A stretch of DNA of 64,000 nt from CAVPDG01 sp963702535. GTDB taxonomy: Bacteria; Chloroflexota; Anaerolineae; Anaerolineales; UBA4823. The DNA lies in assembly GCA_963702535.1 (NCBI GenBank), contig CAVPDG010000011.1, positions 1 to 64,000 of the forward strand, written 5' to 3'. Of this stretch, positions 55,056-62,591 are shown in pieces; position 1 is the first letter of the stretch, and the number at the start of each line of letters is the position of its first letter. A model generated the notes under the pieces. The model had not been told where the DNA came from. It saw only the letters and a list, made by a program, of their open reading frames with translations, and searched no databases. The position numbers were made by a program, and so were the translations under genes.

Positions 55056-57838
55056 CTCTCGACGGAGCGGGGAAGCTGCCCCAGTGAGCCGACCTGGACG
55101 GTGCAGTTGGGGAGCGATTCGATGAACATACGCCCATAGCGCTTGGTGAGGATGCGCTTATCCATGATCGCCACTACGCCGCGATCGGATTGGGTGCGGA
55201 TCAGGCGACCAAAACCCTGGCGAAATCTCAAGATGGCTTCAGGGATGGAGTATTGGTTGAACGGGTCTTCGAAGGTCTCGGAGCGGGCGGCGACGATCGG
55301 ATCGGAGGGGACGTCAAATGGAAGCTTGACAATGACCAGCACGGACAGCGCCTGCCCGGGGATATCGACCCCCTCCCAGAAGGCTTTCGTGCCCAGCAGG
55401 ACAGCCCGCTCTTCGTTGCGGAAGGTTTCGAGAAGGCTATGCGGCGATGCGCCTTCGCCCTGTTCATAAACGACGATATCTTTTTTGAGCAAGAGCGGGG
55501 CAATTGCCTGGGAGGTGCGCTTGAGCTGGTCGTAGGAGGTGAAGAGCACCATGGTGCGCCCGCCGGTCGCATTGCAGAGGTTGACAAGACCGCTCTCAAC
55601 CGCCCGCTGGTGTCCCTGGCGATCGTTGGGCTCGGGGATATCGTTGACAAGATAGAGCATGGCGGCGCTCTCGTAATCGAAAGGCGACCCTACGGCAAGC
55701 TCGTAGGCGTCTTCAGCGTAGAGCCGGCCGCGCAGGTAATCGAAATCGCCGGCGGTTGTGAGCGTGGCGGAGGTCAGGATGACAGAGGATTTCTCGTGCC
55801 ACAAGTAGCGCTGCATGAGCGGACCAATGTGAAGCGGCGCGGCGTGCAGGGAGAGACGCGTGCCGTTGGCGCTGGTCTCAACCCAGTAGATGCGCTCGGG
55901 ATTGGGCTGGAATACCAGGGCGCTGAGGTTCTCGCTCATCTCGCTGAAACGGCGATAGAGATTGCTGATGCTGCTGAACAGCTCATCGTCTTCTTCTGCG
56001 AGGGAATCGTTGATCTCGGTAATCGCCTGGACAAACTTGGCGATAAATTCCACCAGGGGCTGCAAGGTATGCTCAGTTTCATCCCATGCCAGCTCAACAT
56101 TGGTCCAGGCGGGTTGGGTGCGAGTCGCTTCGAGGATGCGCTCCTGGTGCGAGTACATGCCGATTGGGCGCCCCTCGCGCTGCTCGTAGAGGAACTGGTC
56201 GATGGCGACAAAGAACTGCTGGATGAGGCTGCCGATGCGGAAGGCGAGGTCCGTGGCTTGCTCCACCATGTGATTGAGGGCGGCAAAGGAATCGGGAGGC
56301 AGGATATCCTGCGTGGCTGACAGCAACCAGCCGAGACTACCGCTGCGGGGACCGCCCAGCTCGCGCAGCATGCGCTCGATATCTCCCTGGGTGACGCGAT
56401 AGCTGAGCGCGTTGGTGGTGGCTTCTTCGAGATTGTGACCCTCATCGATGATGAGCGTGTCGTACTCTGGGAGGACACGGTTGTTGGTGGCAATATCCGC
56501 CAGAAGCAAGGCGTGGTTGACAATCAAGAGGTGGGCGCTCTGAGCAGCCAGGCGGGCGCGGTAGAAGGGACACATGCCCCCCATGCGCTTGATGCAGTTC
56601 TCACTGCTGCAATTCTCATCTTCCGCGGAAACGCGCAGCCATACTTCTCTTTCAGCCTGACCGTTGAGGTTGATCTCAGCCCGGTCGCCGCTGCGCGTGC
56701 CCTGCAGCCAGACCAGCACCTTGCCCAGGACGCGCATCTCATCCCTGGTCTCGGGACCGCGATGGCGCAGGCTCTCAAAGCGGCGCGGGCAAAGGTAATT
56801 GGAGCGCCCCTTGAGGACGGCAGCGCGCAGATCGAGCCCGAGGGCGGCGCGCAGGTCAGGGATGTCTTTGTTGATCAGCTGATCCTGCAGGTTGATGGTG
56901 TTGGTGGAGATGACCACGCGCTGGTTGTTCTGGACCGCCCATAAAGCCGCGGGGATGAGGTAAGCCATGCTTTTGCCGGTGCCGGTGCCCGCCTCGACCA
57001 GGAGGTGGTGCCCCAGGGAGAGCGCCTGAGTGACACCGCGGAGCATGTCCACCTGCTGGGAGCGGTATTCGTAATTGGGAAAGTGCTGTGAAAAGGCGCC
57101 GCCATACTCCAGGATCGAAGCGACTTCCTCCACATCCAGCGGCTGTGGTTCATCCAGGGGTTGGAGGGGCACAGGCAAGCGGAAGGGAGTCTCTTCGAAC
57201 AGAGGACCCTGGTAGGCGTGCTGCACAACGCTGGAGGAGATGATCTCTTTAGAGCGAGCTTGCAGCACGCGGCGGAAAACCCAATAAGCGCCCCATTCCA
57301 TGGACTCGCTGAGGCGCACCAGCTCAGCCACGAGGTTGAGCGGCATGGCGAGAGCTTCGTCCCACAGGCGCAAGAAGACCGCCCGGGTAGCCTGGGCATC
57401 ATCCAGGGCGCGGTGCGTGGCGGGCAGGGGGACGCTCAACTGCTGCGCCAGGGCGCCCAGGTTATACCTGCCAGCATTCGGCATCAGCACCGAAGCGAGC
57501 TCGTAAGTATCCAGAACATCATTGTTGTTCAGGATGTTGTAGCGCCTTAAAAAGCTCAGATCAAAGGAGACATTATGACCGAGAACCGGGGTGTCGCCAA
57601 TAAATTTCGCCAGCTCCGGCAAAACTGCCTTGATGGGCGGGGATTGGATGACCATCTGGTCGGTGATACCGGTAAGGCGAGTGATGAAGGGAGGGATCGG
57701 ACGACCGGGATGGATGAGGGTGGTCCACTCATCTTCGACGCGGCGACCGTTAAAACGCACGGCGCCGATCTCGATGATAGCGTCTTTTTGAGGGTCCAGC
57801 CCGGTTGTCTCGATATCCAGAGCGATGATGGAAGTCAT
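55040..57838 (-). CDS. dinG: DinG-family helicase with N-terminal DnaQ-like exonuclease domain
   Basis: About 932 residues from ATG 57838; an ATG three codons upstream overlaps the -10. The exonuclease domain has SIIALDIETTGLDP (ExoI), NVSFDLSF (ExoII) and HRALDDAQAT (ExoIII-epsilon). The XPD/DinG helicase has LLVEAGTGTGKSMAYL (Walker A, about 285-292) and TLIIDEGHNLEEA (DEGH, about 466). Four cysteines in NYLCPRRF and CSSENCIKRMGGMCPFYRAR are spaced as an Fe-S cluster. C-terminal motifs are VLFTSYDQL, GTKAFWEGVDIPGQAL and RFRQGFGRLIRTQSDRGVV. It is intact. The role is DNA unwinding coupled to 3'-5' exonuclease, as in Gram-positive DinG. Confidence 0.94.
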   Translation of the reverse strand: MTSIIALDIETTGLDPQKDAIIEIGAVRFNGRRVEDEWTTLIHPGRPIPPFITRLTGITDQMVIQSPPIKAVLPELAKFIGDTPVLGHNVSFDLSFLRRYNILNNNDVLDTYELASVLMPNAGRYNLGALAQQLSVPLPATHRALDDAQATRAVFLRLWDEALAMPLNLVAELVRLSESMEWGAYWVFRRVLQARSKEIISSSVVQHAYQGPLFEETPFRLPVPLQPLDEPQPLDVEEVASILEYGGAFSQHFPNYEYRSQQVDMLRGVTQALSLGHHLLVEAGTGTGKSMAYLIPAALWAVQNNQRVVISTNTINLQDQLINKDIPDLRAALGLDLRAAVLKGRSNYLCPRRFESLRHRGPETRDEMRVLGKVLVWLQGTRSGDRAEINLNGQAEREVWLRVSAEDENCSSENCIKRMGGMCPFYRARLAAQSAHLLIVNHALLLADIATNNRVLPEYDTLIIDEGHNLEEATTNALSYRVTQGDIERMLRELGGPRSGSLGWLLSATQDILPPDSFAALNHMVEQATDLAFRIGSLIQQFFVAIDQFLYEQREGRPIGMYSHQERILEATRTQPAWTNVELAWDETEHTLQPLVEFIAKFVQAITEINDSLAEEDDELFSSISNLYRRFSEMSENLSALVFQPNPERIYWVETSANGTRLSLHAAPLHIGPLMQRYLWHEKSSVILTSATLTTAGDFDYLRGRLYAEDAYELAVGSPFDYESAAMLYLVNDIPEPNDRQGHQRAVESGLVNLCNATGGRTMVLFTSYDQLKRTSQAIAPLLLKKDIVVYEQGEGASPHSLLETFRNEERAVLLGTKAFWEGVDIPGQALSVLVIVKLPFDVPSDPIVAARSETFEDPFNQYSIPEAILRFRQGFGRLIRTQSDRGVVAIMDKRILTKRYGRMFIESLPNCTVQVGSLGQLPRSVERWLNL

Positions 57839-57845
57839 AGGGAGC

Positions 57846-57854
57846 ATTATACCA
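57846..57854 (-). promoter_or_regulatory. Extended -10 promoter of dinG, positioned for a leaderless transcript
   Basis: On the minus strand TGGTATAAT reads from 57854 to 57846, a perfect TATAAT with TGn extension. Only 7 nt separate it from the ATG at 57838, so transcription would start at or next to the start codon. No Shine-Dalgarno sequence lies ahead of that ATG. Confidence 0.6.
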
Positions 57855-57909
57855 ATTGAACCTGGGCTGCCGCGGGTGGGTAAACAAGTAGATTGGCTGC
57901 TGTGAGTTC

Positions 57910-57918
57910 TGGTACACT
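57910..57918 (+). promoter_or_regulatory. Candidate extended -10 promoter of the MoxR operon
   Basis: TGGTACACT (57910-57918) is an extended -10-like element 85 bp upstream of ATG 58003 in the divergent spacer with dinG. A TTGGCT lies only 14 bp upstream, too close for a normal -35. Confidence 0.4.
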
Positions 57919-58002
57919 ATTGAAAGATAGCCAGTCCTGGGGTGAGGCAGAGAGACGACCTGTATCCAGGCGAAAAACCCGCTAGCGAGTGATGAGGCGC
58001 TC

Positions 58003-58938
58003 ATGATCTCCGATTTCTCAAAAAGGCTGCGTGAGAATATACAGAAGGTACTGGTTGGCAAAGATGAAGTCATCGACCTGACCCTGGTAGCGGTATTGAG
58101 CGGCGGGCACCTGCTCATCGAGGATGTACCTGGGATCGGAAAGACGACCCTGGCGCGCGCTCTGGCGGCGTCCCTGGGCTGCACATTCCGGCGTATCCAG
58201 TTTACGCCAGACTTGCTGCCATCTGACGTAACGGGGCTTTACTGGTTCAACCAGAAGAAACAGGAATTTGAATTTAAGCCAGGTCCGGTGCTGAGCCAGG
58301 TGGTGCTGGCAGATGAAATCAACCGGGCGACGCCGCGCACGCAGTCGGCTTTGCTGGAGGCGATGCAGGAGCGACAGGTGACGATCGACGGGGTGACGCA
58401 CCACCTGGACAGCCCATTCCTGGTGATGGCGACGCAGAATCCAATCGAGCTGGAGGGAACGTTCCCTCTGCCGGAAGCGCAGATTGACCGGTTCATGCTG
58501 CGGGTCTCGATCGGGTACCCCGATGAGGGTGAGGAGAGCAACATCCTGGAAAGGTTCCGCAGCGCTGACCCGCTATCCGAGCTACAGCCGGTCTCCTCGC
58601 CGGAGGAGGTGCTGGCGATGATGCAGGCGCGGCAGCAGGTGCGCGTCGTCGAGCCGGTGCGGGATTATATCGTCAAGGTCGCAAGAGCCACGCGGCAGAA
58701 CGGCGAGATCGAGCTGGGCGCCAGCCCACGGGCGACGCTGGCGCTGTACCAGGCAAGCCAGGCGTGGGCAGCGATCCACGGGCGAGATTTCGTGCTGCCG
58801 GACGATGTCAAGCGGATGGCGCCGGTTGTCTTGACGCACCGGCTGATCATCTCACCCCAAGCACAACTGCGCGGCAGGCGCATTTCCGACCTGGTGGCAG
58901 ATATCGTCGAAGCCCTGCCCGTGCCGGTGGAGAGTTGA
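58003..58938 (+). CDS. MoxR-family AAA+ ATPase
   Basis: Intact protein of 311 residues. The Walker A is EDVPGIGKTTLARAL (G44-T48) and the Walker B VVLADEINRATPRTQSALLE (about 99-118). Sensor 1 is VMATQNPIELEGTFPLPEAQ and the arginine finger region is QIDRFMLR. GASPRATLALYQASQAWA is sensor 2. MoxR ATPases act as chaperone-like activators of partner enzymes and typically sit beside DUF58 genes, as here. ATG 58003 is preceded by a weak GATGAGGCG. It is followed by the DUF58 gene with 1 bp between. Confidence 0.93.
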   Translation: MISDFSKRLRENIQKVLVGKDEVIDLTLVAVLSGGHLLIEDVPGIGKTTLARALAASLGCTFRRIQFTPDLLPSDVTGLYWFNQKKQEFEFKPGPVLSQVVLADEINRATPRTQSALLEAMQERQVTIDGVTHHLDSPFLVMATQNPIELEGTFPLPEAQIDRFMLRVSIGYPDEGEESNILERFRSADPLSELQPVSSPEEVLAMMQARQQVRVVEPVRDYIVKVARATRQNGEIELGASPRATLALYQASQAWAAIHGRDFVLPDDVKRMAPVVLTHRLIISPQAQLRGRRISDLVADIVEALPVPVES

Positions 58939-58939
58939 T

Positions 58940-60136
58940 TTGTCGCTCGAGCGCTGGCTGCCGATCTTCATTGTGAGCATTTACCTGGGGCTGATCCTTG
59001 AATCCCCACTATTAATGGCGCTACCGGTCAGCTTGATCATCATCCTGGGCATTGCAGCCTGGTGGCGGAAGCACGCTCTGGACCAGGTGAGCTACCGCAG
59101 GCGCTTCCAGTACACGCGGGCATTCCCTGGCGAGCGGTTCCCGGTGAAGATCGAGATCGAAAATCGTAAGCTGTTGCCGCTAACGTGGTTGAGGGCGGTT
59201 GACCCGTGGCCTAAGGCTGTGGGTCCGGAGGATGAGGAAGTGCTGGCGCCGAGCTTTTCACCGGACCTGGGTTTCCTAACCCACGTTTTCAGCCTGCGCT
59301 GGTACGAACGCTCGCGGCGGACTTACAACCTGATCTTCCGCAAGCGCGGCATCTATCCATTAGGACCCTGTAAGCTAACTTCGGGTGACTTGTTTGGCAT
59401 CTACGAGAAGACCCAGGAAGCGGCGGGAATCGATAGGCTGACGGTATTTCCGACCCTGCTGCCGCTGGATGAGCTACATCTATCCCCGGAATACCCGATC
59501 GGCGACGAGCGCTCGCGCAGGAGAATCTCGGAAGACCCCAATCAGGTGATGGGGGTACGTGATTACCATCCAGAAGATAATTTCCGGAAAATCCACTGGC
59601 CCGCAACTGCGCGGATGGGCGAGCTACAGGTCAAGCTCAACCAACCTATCTCGGCTCAAGTCTTGATCGTCTGCCTGAACGTGGCGACGCACCTGCGATA
59701 CTGGGAGGGGATCTCTCCTGACCTGCTGGAATACATGCTGAGCCTGACGGCTTCTCTGGTGGATCGGGGCATCCAGAATGGTTACCGGGTAGGGCTCATC
59801 TCGAATGGCTGCCTGACCAACTCTGACCAGCCTTTCCACACGCAGCCGGGACGCTCACCGCAACAGCTGGCGACCTTATTGAGCGCGCTGGCTGGGATCA
59901 CGCCGGTGGTTGTGGCGCCTTTCGAGCGACTGCTGCTGCGCGAGATCCCACGTGCGCCGTTTGGAGCGACTTTACTCATCCTGAGCGCGGTGATCAACCC
60001 GGAGCTGGTGGAGGCGATCCTGCGGCTGAAGAAGCACGAGCGGCGCATTACGTTGCTTTCGGTGGCTGGAGATGCGCCGCCAATTTTGCCAGGCATCCAG
60101 AGCTTGCACTTGCCTTTCAAACCGCTGGTGCATTGA
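58940..60136 (+). CDS. DUF58-domain protein
   Basis: Protein of 398 residues, TTG start at 58940, one base after the MoxR stop. Two N-terminal hydrophobic segments (IFIVSIYLGLILESPLLMAL, PVSLIIILGIAAWW) are followed by a beta-rich part (FPVKIEIENRKLLPLTWLRA). Then comes the DUF58 signature GVRDYHPEDNFRKIHWPATA then RMGELQVK. The C-terminal half resembles a von Willebrand A fold, but the MIDAS residues are not obvious. DUF58 proteins are MoxR partners; the function is unknown. Confidence 0.9.
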   Translation: MSLERWLPIFIVSIYLGLILESPLLMALPVSLIIILGIAAWWRKHALDQVSYRRRFQYTRAFPGERFPVKIEIENRKLLPLTWLRAVDPWPKAVGPEDEEVLAPSFSPDLGFLTHVFSLRWYERSRRTYNLIFRKRGIYPLGPCKLTSGDLFGIYEKTQEAAGIDRLTVFPTLLPLDELHLSPEYPIGDERSRRRISEDPNQVMGVRDYHPEDNFRKIHWPATARMGELQVKLNQPISAQVLIVCLNVATHLRYWEGISPDLLEYMLSLTASLVDRGIQNGYRVGLISNGCLTNSDQPFHTQPGRSPQQLATLLSALAGITPVVVAPFERLLLREIPRAPFGATLLILSAVINPELVEAILRLKKHERRITLLSVAGDAPPILPGIQSLHLPFKPLVH

Positions 60137-60172
60137 ACCGCTACCCGAGGCAAGCAGTGAAAGCGGAGGAAC

Positions 60173-61153
60173 ATACGCAAGGGACGATCCGAAAGTAGCA
60201 AGGCAGGACGACCGCGCCCCTGGCGCATCCTGGCGACCGGCGCTTCAATGGTCATGGAGCTAAGCTGGGTGGCGCTGTGGACCCTGGTCCTGTTCCGTTC
60301 CAGGGTAGCGGTGTCCTACTGGACGGCGTTCGCAGTGTTCGGGCTGATGTCGTTCTCAGCCTACCTGGTGACGCTATGGATGGATACCCACCAGATCAGC
60401 CTGCGTGTGCGAAGGATCGTGCTTGCGGTCATGATCCTGATCTTTTTGCTGGCCGGCTTGAAGATCTTGCTCTACTCCCGGCAGACAATTGGGCTGCTGG
60501 ATTTGCTGAACCTGCCGGTGAGAACATTCCGGGATATGTACAACTTGTTGCCATCCGAGTTCATCTTGATGCTGTTGGTGTTGTGGGTCGCCTGGCGGGG
60601 CGTGACCCGGGTGGGTAAGCCGGTGAGCTCAGAGGAGGCGATCGGTGAGTTCAGGGTGGGCGTGCTGATGTTCCTGGGTTTTGGGATCTTCGCCAGCCTG
60701 GCGAGAGCAATGAGCGGCATGGAATTGTACCTGTTTTTGTTTGCCGGTTTGCTTGCGATGAGCGCGGCGCGCATCTCGGTCATCAGCTACCTGCGGGGGG
60801 GACAGCGCATCCCTTTCGATAAGCGCTGGATGGCGGGGATGGGCTTGATCATCCTGGCGATGGTTGGATTAGCTGCCGAGATTATGCACCTGGCGGGTGC
60901 GCCGGGAGGCAACATCCTGGGGAAGGTGGTCACCTGGATCATTTACGGGCTTGCTATCATCCTCAGCCCGGTGATGTTATTGGTGATGCAAGCGCTGATC
61001 GCATTGGGGCGGATACTGAATGCCGGGGCGATTATCCAGGCCCTGGTAGAGCTGGCAAACCGCCTGCAAAGGATGATCGATGCATTGACGAGGAACATCG
61101 AGGACTCGCTGGAGGCGTTCACGCTACCGCCGTTTCTGCAAACGGCTGGCTGA
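60173..61153 (+). CDS. Multispanning membrane protein of the MoxR-DUF58 operon
   Basis: A hydrophobic protein of about 300 residues. The first usual start codon is ATG 60248 (MVMELSWVALWTLVLFRSRV). The frame stays open upstream with a plausible basic N-terminus (RKGRSESSKAGRPRPWRILA) and GGAGG about 4 nt before an in-frame ATA at 60173; a non-canonical ATA start or a base error (ATG) would explain this. About nine hydrophobic segments follow. The C-terminal 60 residues form an amphipathic helix (LVELANRLQRMIDALTRNIE). In related operons such proteins precede DUF4129 or transglutaminase-like genes. The function is unknown. Confidence 0.75.
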   Translation: MRKGRSESSKAGRPRPWRILATGASMVMELSWVALWTLVLFRSRVAVSYWTAFAVFGLMSFSAYLVTLWMDTHQISLRVRRIVLAVMILIFLLAGLKILLYSRQTIGLLDLLNLPVRTFRDMYNLLPSEFILMLLVLWVAWRGVTRVGKPVSSEEAIGEFRVGVLMFLGFGIFASLARAMSGMELYLFLFAGLLAMSAARISVISYLRGGQRIPFDKRWMAGMGLIILAMVGLAAEIMHLAGAPGGNILGKVVTWIIYGLAIILSPVMLLVMQALIALGRILNAGAIIQALVELANRLQRMIDALTRNIEDSLEAFTLPPFLQTAG

Positions 61154-61157
61154 TGCA

Positions 61158-61685
61158 TTGACGCTGACCAAGCCAGTGGTGTTATGGGGGATTGTGATCG
61201 TGTTCGTAGCTACCATCCTGTTGATTGCCCGCTCGCAGGTTTTCCGGGAGAGGGCTGACGAGGGCGCCGAGCTCGAGAAGCTCGATGAACAGGAAGGACT
61301 CATCGACCAGCTACGCAAAGCCCTGCGTAAGAGCCTGGGGGCTGTAGCTGAGAACCTGGACCAGGCACTGCGCTTGCGGAACGCGCGGCGGCTGCTGGCG
61401 GCTGCCCGAATCCGCAGAGTTTATGCGCATCTGATGCACCTGAGCGAAAGGCTGGAACAGCCGAGACCGGCTTCTCGCACGCCGCTGGAGTTCTTACCCA
61501 ATCTGGAAGCGCTATTCCCGGGATTTCAGGGCGAGCTGGGTACCATCACCGAGGCGTATCTAAGGGTGAGGTATGGCGATTTTCCGGAGCAGAGCGAGGA
61601 TGTCGAAGCGGTAGAGGACGCCTGGAAGAGGGTATCGCAGGTGGGTTATGAGAAAGTGAAAGAAGCCCGGTCGAGAAAGAAGTGA
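61158..61685 (+). CDS. DUF4129-domain membrane protein
   Basis: Protein of 175 residues from TTG 61158. One N-terminal helix (VVLWGIVIVFVATILLIARS) and a charged region are followed by RRLLAAARIRRVYAHLMHLS then RTPLEFLPNLEALFPGFQGE, TITEAYLRVRYGDFPEQ. This matches the DUF4129 C-terminal helical domain seen with transglutaminase-like proteins and MoxR/DUF58 partners. It is the last gene of the operon and is followed by a strong hairpin (61700-61740). Confidence 0.85.
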   Translation: MTLTKPVVLWGIVIVFVATILLIARSQVFRERADEGAELEKLDEQEGLIDQLRKALRKSLGAVAENLDQALRLRNARRLLAAARIRRVYAHLMHLSERLEQPRPASRTPLEFLPNLEALFPGFQGELGTITEAYLRVRYGDFPEQSEDVEAVEDAWKRVSQVGYEKVKEARSRKK

Positions 61686-61699
61686 TGAGCCACGAAAGA

Positions 61700-61740
61700 A
61701 GAAGGCTGAAATGCAGGCGCTGCCTGCCGTTCAGCCTTCT
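61700..61740. terminator. Nested hairpin between convergent genes (bidirectional terminator-like)
   Basis: Outer arms AGAAGGCTGAA (61700-61710) and TTCAGCCTTCT (61730-61740) are perfect over 11 bp. An inner GCAGGC-GCT-GCCTGC stem fills the loop. It follows the DUF4129 stop (61685) and precedes the end of the CBS gene (61798). The U-tract is short (TTCTCTTG). The core shares ATGCAGGCGC and CCGTTCAGC with the palindrome at 62454-62559. Confidence 0.6.
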
Positions 61741-61797
61741 CTTGTGAATTGCCAGCGATTTCTCCGCGGACTGACTGCCTGCGGAGCGGTGAGCAAG

Positions 61798-62433
61798 TTA
61801 GCGAATATCGATGATTTTGACGATGAGCGGTTCGAGGATCGCTCTCATTTTGTCCGGCTCGATGCCGCGCACTTTAAATGTGAGCATGCGGTTCGAAGGA
61901 TCGGCGCCGGAGAAGACCCCGAAGGCGATGAAATCGCCGCCCTCATTGGCAACAGCCTGGGCTAATTTTGCCAGCTTACCGCGCTCGTCGCTCACGAGGG
62001 CGGTGACACGCACACCCATCTCGCGCGCTCCCATCAGCTCGAGGAGCATCTTGAACAGGTCGGTCTCGGTGATCATGCCAACGATGCGGTCATCGCGCAC
62101 GACCGGCATGCTGCCGATCTTGTTATCTGCCATGATCCTGGCAGCTTCTTCGATGGGGGTGTCTTCGGTGACGGTCAGGACGTTCTTGGTCATAACATCT
62201 TTGATCTGCAGCTTGCTCAACAGGTAGTTCATCTCGTAAATGCTGAGCGACGTGGCGGGCGAGGGAGAAGCGTTGAGCAGGTCCTTTTCAGAGACGATGC
62301 CGACCAGTTTGCCGTCCTTGACAACCGGCGTCCGGCGGATATGTTCCTGTTTCATCAGGTTGAGTGCGTCAATGAGAGACATGTCTGGGCGCACAGTTAT
62401 GACAGGTGATTTCATACGTTCACCGACGAGCAT
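61798..62433 (-). CDS. CBS-domain pair with C-terminal ACT-like domain (AcuB-like)
   Basis: Protein of 211 residues; ATG at 62433 has AGGAGG about 8 nt upstream. Two CBS motifs are VGERMKSPVITVRPDMSLID with HIRRTPVVKDGKLVGIVSEK, and IKDVMTKNVLTVTEDTPIEE with KIGSMPVVRDDRIVGMITET. Residues about 150-205 (RVTALVSDERGKLAKLAQAV, ANEGGDFIAFGVF) resemble an ACT regulatory domain. Such proteins bind adenine nucleotides and sense energy state; the partner is unknown. A large palindrome lies immediately upstream of its ribosome-binding site. Confidence 0.9.
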   Translation of the reverse strand: MLVGERMKSPVITVRPDMSLIDALNLMKQEHIRRTPVVKDGKLVGIVSEKDLLNASPSPATSLSIYEMNYLLSKLQIKDVMTKNVLTVTEDTPIEEAARIMADNKIGSMPVVRDDRIVGMITETDLFKMLLELMGAREMGVRVTALVSDERGKLAKLAQAVANEGGDFIAFGVFSGADPSNRMLTFKVRGIEPDKMRAILEPLIVKIIDIR

Positions 62434-62453
62434 GAGAGCCTCCTGAAGATATT

Positions 62454-62559
62454 AGGATTTGCGCAGTCGAGGCGATCTACATCCATGGGGCGCAATGCAG
62501 GCGCAGCCTGCACAGCATCCCATGGACCGTTGTTCCGTTCAGCGAACTGCGCAAATCCT
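62454..62559. repeat. 106-bp nested palindrome in the spacer upstream of the CBS gene
   Basis: Outer arms AGGATTTGCGCAGT (62454-62467) and ACTGCGCAAATCCT (62546-62559) are perfect over 14 bp. Middle arms TCCATGGG (62482-62489) and CCCATGGA (62519-62526) are 8 bp, and inner arms TGCAGGC (62496-62502) and GCCTGCA (62506-62512) are 7 bp around a GCA loop. It could be a REP/MITE-like element, or a structured leader/terminator between the M20 and CBS genes on the minus strand. Confidence 0.75.
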
Positions 62560-62591
62560 GGATTTTCGAATAGATTTCCGGGTACTTTTCA

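Noticed and set aside
55190..56320. A 376-codon plus-strand frame opposite dinG
   Set aside because: DinG motifs on the minus strand are complete and intact; this frame is its shadow.
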